Origin: Verrucomicrobiales bacterium
GTDB lineage: Bacteria; Verrucomicrobiota; Verrucomicrobiia; Limisphaerales; RI-55
Length of the DNA stretch: 40,294 bases
NCBI GenBank assembly: GCA_003484235.1
Contig: DNDP01000461.1
Coordinates: 27,684 to 67,977 of the forward strand
Reading direction: 5' to 3'
Position numbers and translations under genes: made by a program. The notes beneath the pieces were generated by a model. That model did not search any database. It was given only the letters and a program-made list of their open reading frames with translations, and was not told the DNA's origin. Shown here piece after piece: positions 1 to 8,525 of the stretch; positions within the stretch are counted from its first letter, which is position 1; every line of letters starts with the position of its first letter.

Positions 1-1803
1 GATCTCTACATCGCGGTGGAGGCGTTTGACGATCACATCGAGGAACTGCACGCCACCGAACAACGGGAGGACCGGTTCTTTGAAGGCGATGACTTTGTAC
101 AGATCCACCTGGACCCGCGCCACAATCACCGGACCAAGTACGGGTTCTTCTCGAATCCCCTGGGCACGCGGCTGGACGGGGCAGAGGGTTTTTCCGGCAG
201 TTCCTGGACGACCGGCTGGTCGGCGGAGTGGGAACTGGCGGCCCGAATCCTCGAAGACCGCTGGGTCTTCGAGATGCGCATTCCCTTTGGCGTGATGAAC
301 TATCGCCGGGCGGATGGCCAGACATGGGGCATAAATTTCACCCGCCGCATCCCGCGCCTCGACAGCTACAGCTTCTGGAGTTTCAATCCGACCGATCCCT
401 TTCGCCCCCATAATTTCGGGCATCTGACGCACCTCGACCTGGCGGAGACGCAGTTCGACCGCAACCTGGAAGTTTCGCCGTACGTGAGCACCCGCGTCGA
501 TTTCAACGGGGCGTCCGAGGCCCATTTTGAAGCCGGCATCGACACGAGTTTTCGACTGAGCCCGTCTGTCATCACCGCGTTGACCCTCAACCCGGACTTC
601 GGGCAGGTCGAGGCCGACGCGGACACAATCGAGTTGCGGGATACCGAACGGTTCCTTCCGGAGAGGCGGCTGTTCTTTCGCGAAGGCGCCGAGATCTTTC
701 AGATGCGCCACCGCCTCTACTACAGCCGCCGCTTCACGGACATACTCACCGGCGCAAAAATCAGCGGCGAGATGAACAAGCTCAATTTCGCGTTCCTGAA
801 CATCCAGGGGGACACGCAGCATGGCGGAACGCGGAACGGGAACTCCAGCGTGCTGCGGGCGGTCCAGCATGTCCAAAACAAGTCCTCCATCGGCTACTAC
901 CTCAATGCCTCGGAATTCGAGGATGGCCATTCCCGGGTGGCGAGCACCGACGGCTACTTTTTCCTCACTGATGAATGGCGCCTCTCCTATCAGGCATCGG
1001 TGGCGGATGATCGGCTGACGCCGGAATCCGGCGTGCCGGGCAAAGACCGGGTCGACTACCTTGGATTTGGGGCGCTGAGCTACGAGAGTTACCCCTGGTA
1101 CTTCACCCTGAGCTATGATGCCATCACGGAAGGATTTGATCCGAACCTGGGGTTGATCTTCCGCCGGGACATCTTCGGGCCCACTTTCGAGGCCGCCTAT
1201 CGGCACGATTCGGACGAGCGCTGGTACAAGAGGCTCGACGTCGCTTTCGATGCCAGCAGGTACCAGGACGAGGAGGGCAAAACCGTGCTGCGGGATTATC
1301 TCATCGCCTCGAGGGCGGTCTTTCCAAACGATCTGGGCGTGTCGCTTTCCCACGCCGACGAGTTCCATGCTCCCTACAACAACCACCGCACCTCGGGCAG
1401 GCTGTCATTCAACACGTCCGATCTCTGGCGCTCGGTCGACGTCGGCTGGGCGGGCGGCGTCTTCCAGGAGGTGGACTACAACGAACTGTCGTTTGGCAAA
1501 CCCTACAAGCCCTTTGAACGGCTGCCGATCCGCTATGAGCTGAACCTCCGCTTTGAGGAACTGCCCACGGGCGGGGACAACCTCGCCTGGCTGAACCGAA
1601 TCGTCTTCGACTACTTCATCACCGACGACATGTGGCTGAAATCATCCCTGCAGCACCGGGATGACAGCATCCACAACATCAGCGTCATTTACGGGTGGAA
1701 GATCAGGCCGGACCTTCAGTGGTATCTGGTCTACAACAGCGTTGCTGACGACGACGACACAAGGAACAGCGCCTTCACCAAGCTGGTCTACACCTTCAAC
1801 TGA
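1..1803 (+). CDS. DUF5916-family outer-membrane-type protein, 5' end cut by the window
   Basis: The reading frame is open from the first base (DLYIAVEAFD...), so the true start lies upstream; the GTG at 16 is only an internal codon. The visible part begins inside a CBM9-like N-terminal domain. The core DUF5916 signature follows at about residues 195-225: NPDFGQVEADADTIELRDTE, then a stretch reading FLPERRLFFREGAEIF. The remainder is rich in alternating aromatic/polar strands (YYSRRF, YFTLSYDA, WYLVYNSV) and ends in an aromatic strand with terminal Phe (KLVYTFN), typical of outer-membrane beta-barrels. Family members are carbohydrate-binding-like domains fused to a barrel; substrate and role are unknown. 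It is convergent with the dehydrogenase at 1912-2940, with a GC-rich hairpin between them. Family assignment is firm, function is not. Confidence 0.85.
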   Translation, partial: DLYIAVEAFDDHIEELHATEQREDRFFEGDDFVQIHLDPRHNHRTKYGFFSNPLGTRLDGAEGFSGSSWTTGWSAEWELAARILEDRWVFEMRIPFGVMNYRRADGQTWGINFTRRIPRLDSYSFWSFNPTDPFRPHNFGHLTHLDLAETQFDRNLEVSPYVSTRVDFNGASEAHFEAGIDTSFRLSPSVITALTLNPDFGQVEADADTIELRDTERFLPERRLFFREGAEIFQMRHRLYYSRRFTDILTGAKISGEMNKLNFAFLNIQGDTQHGGTRNGNSSVLRAVQHVQNKSSIGYYLNASEFEDGHSRVASTDGYFFLTDEWRLSYQASVADDRLTPESGVPGKDRVDYLGFGALSYESYPWYFTLSYDAITEGFDPNLGLIFRRDIFGPTFEAAYRHDSDERWYKRLDVAFDASRYQDEEGKTVLRDYLIASRAVFPNDLGVSLSHADEFHAPYNNHRTSGRLSFNTSDLWRSVDVGWAGGVFQEVDYNELSFGKPYKPFERLPIRYELNLRFEELPTGGDNLAWLNRIVFDYFITDDMWLKSSLQHRDDSIHNISVIYGWKIRPDLQWYLVYNSVADDDDTRNSAFTKLVYTFN

Positions 1804-1810
1804 ACGGAAG

Positions 1811-1834
1811 CGCCGTGGGCTCGGCGCCACGGCG
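1811..1834. terminator. GC-rich hairpin between convergent genes
   Basis: A perfect 8-bp inverted repeat, CGCCGTGG at 1811-1818 and CCACGGCG at 1827-1834, encloses an 8-nt loop. It starts 7 nt after the stop of the DUF5916 gene and lies 77 nt past the stop of the convergent dehydrogenase. No U-tract follows on either strand, so it is a possible bidirectional or stabilising 3' structure rather than a textbook intrinsic terminator. Confidence 0.45.
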
Positions 1835-1911
1835 GAGTCGGCCTGTCACGGCTGAACCACGACGAATGGAGAGCCCAGCCGGCCCATTCATTGATCCGGC
1901 CCGCCGGTCAT

Positions 1912-2940
1912 TCACGGCGCGATTACGATCTTCCCCGCCACCTTCCGGGCGCGCAGCAGGTCGAAGGCTTCACGGGTCTGACCAAGTGGCATGACGCGGT
2001 CGACCACGGCCCTGAGCCGGCCCTCGGCCGCCCATTTGAGCGTGCGGTCCATGGCGGCGCGGTTGCGCCCGTAGCTGCCCACGATTCGCTGCTGCTTCAC
2101 GAAGAGCGGCCAGAGATCGATGGGAACCTGTTTGCCGGCAGTTGCACCGCAGGTCACGACCGTGCCGTTCCGCGCCAGGCATTGCAGCGCCTGGAGGATG
2201 ACCTCGCCGCCGATGTGCTCGACCACGACGTCCACGCCGCGTCTGCCGGTCAGTTGCCGGACGTCCCTCGCCCAGTACTTGGCGGCATGATCCACGACGT
2301 GGTCCGCGCCGAGTTCAGCCGCGAACTTCCGTTTCTCCTCGGTTGAGCCGGTGCTGATGACCCGGGCGCCCAGCCCCTTGGCGATCTGGATGGCCGCCGA
2401 GCCGACGCCGCTGTTGCCGCCCATGACCAGCACCCAGTCGCCCGGCTTCACGGTGGTCCGCGACGTCAGCATGTGCATCGCCGTGCTGCCGGCCAGGGTC
2501 AATGCCGCCGACGCGATGAAATCGACCTCCGCCGGCAGGCGGACCAATGACAGGACCGGCACCAGCACTTTTTCGGCAAACCCGCCATCCACCTGGACCC
2601 CGAGAATGCGTCCGTTCACGCAGATCGACTCCTCACCCTGTTGGCAGAACTCACACTCGCCGCAGAATAGATTCGACTGGATGGCCACGCGGTCGCCGGG
2701 CTTCCAGCCGCCCACTCCGCTTCCAACCGATTCCACCTCGCCGGCGACCTCGCCGCCGGGCGTCCGGGGCGTTGGCAACGGAATGGGCAGATCGCCCTGT
2801 TCGTGCCAGAGGTCGAGGCGGTTGAGCCCGCAACCCCTGACACGGACGACCACTTCGTCCGGTCCCGGTGCGGGGTCCGGCAGGTTCCTGAGTTCAAGTC
2901 TGCCTGGGTTGCCGTGTTCGATGATCTGTATGGCTCTCAT
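1912..2940 (-). CDS. Zinc-containing medium-chain dehydrogenase/reductase (alcohol dehydrogenase-like)
   Basis: A 342-residue MDR-superfamily NAD(P)-dependent oxidoreductase. The N-terminal GroES-like domain carries a structural-zinc lobe with Cys93, Cys96, Cys99 and Cys107 (CGECEFCQQGEESIC). The Rossmann domain has a glycine-rich turn GGNSGVGSAAIQIAKGLG and a later DVVVEHIGG stretch. The catalytic-zinc ligands of classical alcohol dehydrogenases look absent: the usual GHE reads GGE at 62-64, and the catalytic Cys region reads GCGLNRLDLW. This pattern fits the Zn_ADH_like subgroup that keeps only the structural metal. The ATG at 2940 was chosen over an upstream TTG (2979) because MRAIQII matches the usual family start. 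It lies 66 nt downstream of the U32 gene on the same strand and may be cotranscribed. The substrate cannot be read from sequence. Confidence 0.9.
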   Translation of the reverse strand: MRAIQIIEHGNPGRLELRNLPDPAPGPDEVVVRVRGCGLNRLDLWHEQGDLPIPLPTPRTPGGEVAGEVESVGSGVGGWKPGDRVAIQSNLFCGECEFCQQGEESICVNGRILGVQVDGGFAEKVLVPVLSLVRLPAEVDFIASAALTLAGSTAMHMLTSRTTVKPGDWVLVMGGNSGVGSAAIQIAKGLGARVISTGSTEEKRKFAAELGADHVVDHAAKYWARDVRQLTGRRGVDVVVEHIGGEVILQALQCLARNGTVVTCGATAGKQVPIDLWPLFVKQQRIVGSYGRNRAAMDRTLKWAAEGRLRAVVDRVMPLGQTREAFDLLRARKVAGKIVIAP

Positions 2941-3006
2941 GAAGTGCAATGGTTCGCCCGGTGCGGATTCCCGGTTCAATCGCCGGATCTACGGTCGGCC
3001 CGCCGA

Positions 3007-5577
3007 CTATTTCCCCATCTGCCCACGGGTAACCCCGAGCTGGTTCTGCAGCTTGAGTTCCCGCCAGAGGTCCGAGCCGTTGATCTCACCCCGCAACAAC
3101 GCCTGATAGCGGCCCAGCGTGTGCCGCACTTCGGCCGGCGATTCGTTGACAAACTCGATCCGGAAGCGGCGCACGCCAAGGTTCCGCAGCGCCCCGTAGT
3201 ACTCCGCCCCGGTCTGGGCGCGGGCATTGTAAAGCGTGTTGCGGCAGCCGACGTCCGCCTTCAGCGGATGCTCCATCCCGACGCGGTCCCGCACTTTCAC
3301 GTCATGCCGGTCACACGGGCGCCCGCAATCGCGGTAATCCCTGCCCTTGGAAAGGAAGGCGCAGAAGACACAGTGCTCCATGTGAAACATCGGCATGTGC
3401 TGGTGCAGCGTCACCTCGAACCACCCGGGAGGCGCCGCCTGCAGCAGTGCCGCCAGCTGGACATTGTTCAGGTCGTACGACGCGGTCAGCCGTTCGAGCC
3501 GATACCGGCTCATGAAGTACCCGGCGGTCAGCTGGTTGGCCACGTTGAGTGAAAAGTCGCCGACCTTTCGGTCCCCGGCGAAGAAGTTGAGGTGATCGTA
3601 GTTCCGCACGAGGTATCCGTCGGCCTCGCACGAGCGCACCTGCTTCAGAATCCAGTCCTCGCCCATCTTGAAGATGCGGGGCGGTGCGACGAACACCTCC
3701 GGGGCAGCGGCACCCGGAGCAGGCGAGAACGAGCGGACCATGGCCACCGCCTCACGATACCCCTTTGGGCTTTCAAAATCGCAGTAGAGCGTGGTGATGC
3801 CGGATTGTAGTGCGGCTTCAAGCTGCGGCAGCGAACGTGTGAGCACCACCAGCTGGGTGGCCGTTTCACCTTCAGGCCGAGCGGTGGAGGCGCCACGGTC
3901 CCCGGAGGCAAAGTCAGACAGCCGGCCCTGGCTCAACGTCCAGCGCCGCGGTTCGGCCCGGAGCTGCTCCAGGCGCTGGATGGCATCGCGACGCAGGCGG
4001 TTCAGTTCGCTGACCGGCAAGATGACGTCGCCCACCAGCTGGCTGTCGATTCCGGCCAGCCGGAACGGCGTTCCCCCAAGTCTGCCGAGCTGCTGCTCCA
4101 GACGGGCGGCATCGAGCGGAGCGTTGGTGGCGTGCTCGAGCCTCCTAACCGATTCGGCCTTCACCACGTGGCCCTGTTCGTCGTAAAGCAACACCGCCAG
4201 CGGTTCCCCTGCCCGGCCATGGACCTCCATGCTCACCGGCCGTTGGTAGCGCGGCTGGTCACCCTCAAATGTCTGCCTCACGCGCTTCTCGAACTCCGGA
4301 TCGCTGGTCTTCCAGACCCGGTCACCAACATGCACCCGCGAGAAATCCACGGCGCCGCCACCAAACGAAAGCCATTGTTCCCCTGCCGAGGAACGGCCCT
4401 CGGCGTCGAGCCGATAGACCCGACCGCCCTCCTCCCCCGCCTCGGGATTGCCATGGTCGAACACCACGCCGTCGCCGGTCTTCAGCGGCGCAGCCAGCCG
4501 CACGAGCACGCGGCCACCCGCCACCCGTGTCACCTCCCCCAGGAACACCCCGCGCTTCTTGCCGAAGCGTGCGTGGGCCAGCTCCTGATTGTTGATGCCG
4601 CGGAACCATCCGGTGTAGAGGCCACGCGAGAACGACATTTCCAGATCGTGACGCGAGGCGTTGAAAAGGGCCGCGGCATCCGGCCGTCGCTCATTCTCCA
4701 GGTCGGCGCAGATCCGGTCCACCGCCTGGCGGTAGGCCCGGGTAATGCCGGCCACGTAGTCGGGTGATTTCAGGCGTCCTTCGATCTTGAGCGAGGCCAC
4801 CCCCGACCGGATCAGCTCGGGCAGGACTTCCATGCCGGCGAGATCCTGGGGACTCAGGAGATACTGCCGGTCGCCGAGCTCGACCTTGCGGCCGTCGCTG
4901 ATCAGTTCATACGGCATCCGGCAGGCCTGGGCGCACTCACCGCGGTTGGCGGAACGGCCGCCCAGCACCTCGCTGGTCAGGCACTGGCCGGAGTAGGCGA
5001 CGCAGAGGGCGCCATGAACGAAAACTTCCAGTGGCAGTGGTTTCGATTCCGTGGCCGTTTCGCCGGTCTGCGCCTCCTGAATCTTCCCGATTTCGGCGAG
5101 CGAGCATTCCCGCGCCAGCACGGTCAGATTGCAGCCGAGTTCGCGGGCAAAGGCGACACCACCCGCGCTGCTGATGGTCATCTGGGTCGAGGCATGAATC
5201 GGAAAATCCGGGGACAACCGGCGGATCAGGCGGCAGATGCCGACGTCCTGGACGATGGCGGCATCAACCCCCGCGCTGATGATCGAGCGGAGATGGGACT
5301 CCGCATCCGGCAGCTCGTTTTGAAACACCAGCGTGTTGAAGGTGACGTAGCCGCGGACACCCCGCCGGTGCAGAAAGGACATCAGGTCGGGAAGATCGGC
5401 CGCAACAAAGTTCTTTGCCCGCATCCGGGCATTGAACTTCTCAAGACCGAAATAGATGGCATCGGCGCCGTTCTCGACTGCGGCCCGGGCGCATTCCCAG
5501 TCGCCGGCAGGCGCGAGAATCTCGGGACGCCGCAGCCGGTTTGCAGCCGGTTTTGGTTCTGGACGGGCAAGGTTCAT
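3007..5577 (-). CDS. rlhA: U32 family protein, long RlhA-like form (probable rRNA C-hydroxylation enzyme)
   Basis: An 856-residue protein of the U32 'peptidase' family. The N-terminal TIM-barrel-like region starts RRPEILAPAGDWE and includes GADAIYFGLEKFNARMRAKNF. The U32 signature lies at 184-202 (EVFVHGALCVAYSGQCLTS); Cys192, Cys199, Cys215 and Cys219 are placed to bind an iron-sulfur cluster, as reported for characterised U32 proteins (RlhA, TrhP, UbiU/V). The middle matches the DUF3656-type segment of RlhA, which makes 5-hydroxycytidine in 23S rRNA. The protein is about 200 residues longer than E. coli RlhA, with a second Cys-rich motif near the C-terminus (HCVFCAF, then CGRPC and later VGCRNT). 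Despite the family name, protease activity is unlikely. ATG at 5577; divergent from the gene at 5654, 76 nt away. The gene symbol is by similarity only. Confidence 0.85.
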   Translation of the reverse strand: MNLARPEPKPAANRLRRPEILAPAGDWECARAAVENGADAIYFGLEKFNARMRAKNFVAADLPDLMSFLHRRGVRGYVTFNTLVFQNELPDAESHLRSIISAGVDAAIVQDVGICRLIRRLSPDFPIHASTQMTISSAGGVAFARELGCNLTVLARECSLAEIGKIQEAQTGETATESKPLPLEVFVHGALCVAYSGQCLTSEVLGGRSANRGECAQACRMPYELISDGRKVELGDRQYLLSPQDLAGMEVLPELIRSGVASLKIEGRLKSPDYVAGITRAYRQAVDRICADLENERRPDAAALFNASRHDLEMSFSRGLYTGWFRGINNQELAHARFGKKRGVFLGEVTRVAGGRVLVRLAAPLKTGDGVVFDHGNPEAGEEGGRVYRLDAEGRSSAGEQWLSFGGGAVDFSRVHVGDRVWKTSDPEFEKRVRQTFEGDQPRYQRPVSMEVHGRAGEPLAVLLYDEQGHVVKAESVRRLEHATNAPLDAARLEQQLGRLGGTPFRLAGIDSQLVGDVILPVSELNRLRRDAIQRLEQLRAEPRRWTLSQGRLSDFASGDRGASTARPEGETATQLVVLTRSLPQLEAALQSGITTLYCDFESPKGYREAVAMVRSFSPAPGAAAPEVFVAPPRIFKMGEDWILKQVRSCEADGYLVRNYDHLNFFAGDRKVGDFSLNVANQLTAGYFMSRYRLERLTASYDLNNVQLAALLQAAPPGWFEVTLHQHMPMFHMEHCVFCAFLSKGRDYRDCGRPCDRHDVKVRDRVGMEHPLKADVGCRNTLYNARAQTGAEYYGALRNLGVRRFRIEFVNESPAEVRHTLGRYQALLRGEINGSDLWRELKLQNQLGVTRGQMGK

Positions 5578-5642
5578 GTCCGTAATGAGGTCGCAGCCTA
5601 ACGAAGTTGACTCCGGGGCTCAAACATTCCCACGCACGGCCA

Positions 5643-5647
5643 AAGGA
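5643..5647 (+). promoter_or_regulatory. Ribosome binding site deciding the start at 5654
   Basis: AAGGA lies 6 nt before the ATG at 5654. The same frame stays open upstream into the U32 gene, so this site is the main reason for placing the start here. It is one of the few clear Shine-Dalgarno sequences in the window. Confidence 0.6.
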
Positions 5648-5653
5648 CAATTT

Positions 5654-6199
5654 ATGAAGATCGAAGAAATGCACATCGGCATGGCGGTCCGGCACCCGCA
5701 GTACGGCACCGGTACGGTCAAGGCGCTGACCGAGCAAAGCGCCAGCATCCAGTTCAGCGATGCGATACGGGAAGTGTCACCCGGCCTGAGCGACCTGCTT
5801 CCGGCCGAGGCGGCCGCCTCGGTCAAGGGTCTTGAGCTGCCCCTCAAACAATTTGTAGCCGACATCGTCGAGTCCACCGTGAACCGGTTCGGCATCAGCA
5901 AGCCGGATGAGGTGGTCGGCCAGCTGGCCGCCAGATGGCGAAAGGGCACCCTGGTGCTCAAACCTGCAGATCCCACCCTGCAGCCGAAGGACATCGAGCT
6001 CGAGGTCTTCTTCCACAAGATCGTGATGATGCGGAACAACCTCCGGGTGCTGGAACAGAAGATCAACGCCATGGATGAGCTTTCGGCTGCCGACAAGTTC
6101 GACCTCCAGCAGTACATCACGCGCTGCTACGGCTCGATGACGACCTTCAATGTGCTGTTCCGGGACAAGGAGGACCAGTTCTCCACGCAAAAGCGATAA
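5654..6199 (+). CDS. Small protein with N-terminal Tudor/SH3-like segment, function unknown
   Basis: A 181-residue soluble protein with no signal peptide or membrane helix. The N-terminus (IGMAVRHPQYGTGTVKAL, then SIQFSD) resembles the short barrel 'G..V.HP.fG.G.V' seen at the C-terminus of UvrD/PcrA helicases and in CarD-like modules, which mediate protein or RNA-polymerase contacts. The remainder is predicted helical, with a central VESTVNRFGISKPDEVVGQL segment and a charged, probably coiled region (MMRNNLRVLEQKINAMDEL). It has no recognised enzymatic motif. It is divergent from the U32 gene and followed by a hairpin at 6261-6287. The resemblance to the UvrD tail is by eye and low confidence; the reading frame and start are well supported. 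Confidence 0.75.
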   Translation: MKIEEMHIGMAVRHPQYGTGTVKALTEQSASIQFSDAIREVSPGLSDLLPAEAAASVKGLELPLKQFVADIVESTVNRFGISKPDEVVGQLAARWRKGTLVLKPADPTLQPKDIELEVFFHKIVMMRNNLRVLEQKINAMDELSAADKFDLQQYITRCYGSMTTFNVLFRDKEDQFSTQKR

Positions 6200-6260
6200 G
6201 CGTTCGGGAGCTGCGATGCGGCATTCGACGGTGAGCCGCCGGGAGAAAGTTTGGTTGGAA

Positions 6261-6301
6261 TGGCCCGCGACTAGCTAAACCGGGCCAGCGGGTGTGCTTT
6301 T
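6261..6301 (+). terminator. Possible weak terminator downstream of the small Tudor-like gene
   Basis: TGGCCCG at 6261-6267 pairs perfectly with CGGGCCA at 6281-6287 across a 13-nt loop. A run of four T residues comes about 10 nt after the stem (6298-6301). The loop is long and the T-run detached, so termination efficiency is doubtful. It lies between the stop at 6199 and the kinase start at 6361. Confidence 0.35.
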
Positions 6302-6360
6302 AACCGGACGGGAAACTGGTCGCCGTGGTGGGGGCCGACCTGTCCCAGCCCGCCCATACT

Positions 6361-8391
6361 ATGAAACTCTTCCTCCAAAGCCTCGTAAGCAACGCCGAAT
6401 TCAGCGACCAGTACGTCAAGGCCGCCCTCATGGTGTCGCTGTTGTCGGTCTGGGTTTTGGTGGGTCTGTTCTTCTATCTGAACCAATACACCAAGAGGAA
6501 CTATTTCACGGTTTGGACGGCTGCCTGGCTCTTTTATGCTCTCTGGCTCACGTTGAGCATCACCCAGGATTCGAAGGAACTCGGCACCTGGGCGTTTGTA
6601 GTCAAGCAGTGGTGTGTGGGCATCTCCGCGGTATTCCTCCTCTGGGGCAGCCTGCAGTTTCTCGGCCTGCCGGTGCGACAGACGCTGTTCGGCCTGTTCA
6701 TGTTGTTTCTGATGGTTTGGACCATGGTCAGTCCGGAGCTGACCAACCACGACAAGCTCTTGGCCCAGCTGCCGGTGTTCATCCTCATGGGGCTGGGCAG
6801 CATCTTCGCGGCGGTCTGCTTCTTCCGACTGCGCAAGAAGATGCCATTTGTCGGGGCCGGCATGCTTTCACTGGGATTCTTCCTCTGGGGCGTCTATCTC
6901 GGAACCTACCCATTTTCGACCAACTACAACAATCTCAGCAATGCCGGTTTCTTCGTGGCGGCTGTCCTGCAATTGTTCATTGCGGTGTCCATGATTGTCC
7001 TCGTATTGGAAGAGGTCCGCTACAAGAACGAGCAGGTGCTCCAGCAAATCGCTGCAATTCAGACGGAAAAGGAGGCCCTGCAGGTCCAGGTGCTTTCGTC
7101 AGAGGAGAAGTGCCGGACGTTGTTTGACCAGGTCCGGCTGACCGAGGGTTTGCAGAAAGCCTACGACGAGCTCCGGTTGACCCAAAACTCGGTCATGCAG
7201 CTGGAACGGCTGCGGGCGCTCGGCCAGATGGCCAGCGGAATGGCCCACGACATCAACAACGCCCTTTCGCCGATCGTGGCCTACTCCGACATCCTGCTCA
7301 CAACACTGAAGGACATCCCCGACAAATCCCGCAAGCACATCGAATACATCCGCAAGTCAGGTGAGGACATCGCCCACATCGTCGCCCGGATGCGAGAATT
7401 TTACCGGCGCCGTCATGGCGAGGAAGATCTGGCGCCCGTCAACCTGAACCGGGTGATCGACGAGGTCATCGAACTGACCCGACCCCGCTGGCGGGACATG
7501 AGCCAGAACGCCGGCATCAAGGTGGAGGTGAACACCCGCTTCGAAAAACTGCTCCCCGCCTTCCCGAGCGACGAAAGCGAACTGCGCGAGGCGCTCACCA
7601 ACCTGCTCTTCAACGCCCTCGATGCCCTGCCTCAAGGCGGCGACATCACCTTCACCACCCGGGCGGTCGCCGTCCGGGGCGGCCCCTGCGGGGAGGTCAA
7701 GTACAGCCACGTCATCATGGAGATCACCGACAGCGGTGTGGGCATGGATGAAAAGACCCGGCAACGGTGCCTCGAGCCGTTCTTCTCCACCAAGACCCAG
7801 CGGGGCGGCTCGGGTCTCGGGTTGGCGATGGTCTACGGCATGATGGAACGTCACGACGGCGCCATCGAGATCGAGAGCGAAGTGGGCAAGGGCACGACCT
7901 TCAGGCTGGTCTTCCCGGTGCGCGGTTGCGTCCGCCGCCGCAATGGCCGCTCGGACACCAATGCCTTCGCCCGACCGCTGCGGATTCTGTGCATCGACGA
8001 CGAGCCGCTCATCCGCGAACTGCTCACCGATTCGCTGGTGCTCTTCAAACACCAGGTGGTCACCGCCGACAGCGGCACCGCCGGTTTGAACCTGTTCCGC
8101 AAGGCCGCCGAGCGGAATGAGGCCTTCGAAGTCGTCATCACCGACCTGGGCATGCCGGAAATGGACGGCCGCCAGGTCGCCAATGCCATCAAGGCCGAAT
8201 GGCCGGGCACTCCGGTGGTCATGCTGACCGGCTGGGGCACCATGATGAAGGAGGACGGCGATGTTCCTGCCCAGGTGGACGGCGTGCTGAGCAAGCCGCC
8301 CCGGGTCAAGGAACTGGGCGACATGCTCGCCCGCGTGATTGCCCAGAACTCCCGCAAGAAGGAGTCGGGCGCCATCGTGCGCACCGAGTAG
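6361..8391 (+). CDS. Seven-transmembrane hybrid sensor histidine kinase with C-terminal receiver
   Basis: A 676-residue inner-membrane kinase. About seven hydrophobic helices fill the first 225 residues (for example ALMVSLLSVWVLVGLFFYL and GFFVAAVLQLFIAVSMIVLV) with very short loops, so sensing is probably within the membrane. A coiled-coil linker leads to a HisKA domain with phospho-acceptor His296 (ASGMAHDINNALSPI). The HATPase domain shows N box NLLFNALDAL, G1 DSGVGMD, F box EPFFSTK and G2 GSGLGLAM. The C-terminal receiver has the acidic pair in CIDDEP, phospho-acceptor Asp595 (VVITDLGMPEMDG) and the lysine of LSKPPR. There is no HPt or output domain and no partner regulator beside it, so it is an orphan hybrid kinase. 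The ATG at 6361 is preferred over an upstream GTG at 6325, because it starts directly before the first helix. An intrinsic terminator follows at 8421. Confidence 0.9.
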   Translation: MKLFLQSLVSNAEFSDQYVKAALMVSLLSVWVLVGLFFYLNQYTKRNYFTVWTAAWLFYALWLTLSITQDSKELGTWAFVVKQWCVGISAVFLLWGSLQFLGLPVRQTLFGLFMLFLMVWTMVSPELTNHDKLLAQLPVFILMGLGSIFAAVCFFRLRKKMPFVGAGMLSLGFFLWGVYLGTYPFSTNYNNLSNAGFFVAAVLQLFIAVSMIVLVLEEVRYKNEQVLQQIAAIQTEKEALQVQVLSSEEKCRTLFDQVRLTEGLQKAYDELRLTQNSVMQLERLRALGQMASGMAHDINNALSPIVAYSDILLTTLKDIPDKSRKHIEYIRKSGEDIAHIVARMREFYRRRHGEEDLAPVNLNRVIDEVIELTRPRWRDMSQNAGIKVEVNTRFEKLLPAFPSDESELREALTNLLFNALDALPQGGDITFTTRAVAVRGGPCGEVKYSHVIMEITDSGVGMDEKTRQRCLEPFFSTKTQRGGSGLGLAMVYGMMERHDGAIEIESEVGKGTTFRLVFPVRGCVRRRNGRSDTNAFARPLRILCIDDEPLIRELLTDSLVLFKHQVVTADSGTAGLNLFRKAAERNEAFEVVITDLGMPEMDGRQVANAIKAEWPGTPVVMLTGWGTMMKEDGDVPAQVDGVLSKPPRVKELGDMLARVIAQNSRKKESGAIVRTE

Positions 8392-8420
8392 CCGGCGCGG
8401 CACCCCATTTGACCGAAAGC

Positions 8421-8448
8421 GGTGGCCTGACAACCCGGCCACCTTTTT
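8421..8448 (+). terminator. Intrinsic terminator after the hybrid kinase gene
   Basis: GGTGGCC (8421-8427) and GGCCACC (8437-8443) form a perfect 7-bp GC-rich stem around a 9-nt loop, immediately followed by five T residues (8444-8448). This is the clearest rho-independent terminator in the window. It starts 30 nt after the kinase stop, separates that gene from the debranching enzyme, and makes start codons upstream of 8449 for the latter unlikely. Confidence 0.85.
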
Positions 8449-8525
8449 CGTTTCTGGAATGGTCGTTGAAATTCAACGCCACGTTCTGGAAGCTCCCGCC
8501 CGTGGCTGACGAACTGACTCTCACC

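Noticed and set aside
5607..5640. TTGACT at 5607-5612 as a -35 box for the gene at 5654
   Set aside because: No -10-like hexamer lies 15-19 nt downstream.
8199..8525. Upstream extension of the debranching enzyme into the kinase gene
   Set aside because: The frame is open but lies inside the receiver domain coding region and across the terminator at 8421-8448; the translated extension is low-complexity His/Gly/Arg sequence.
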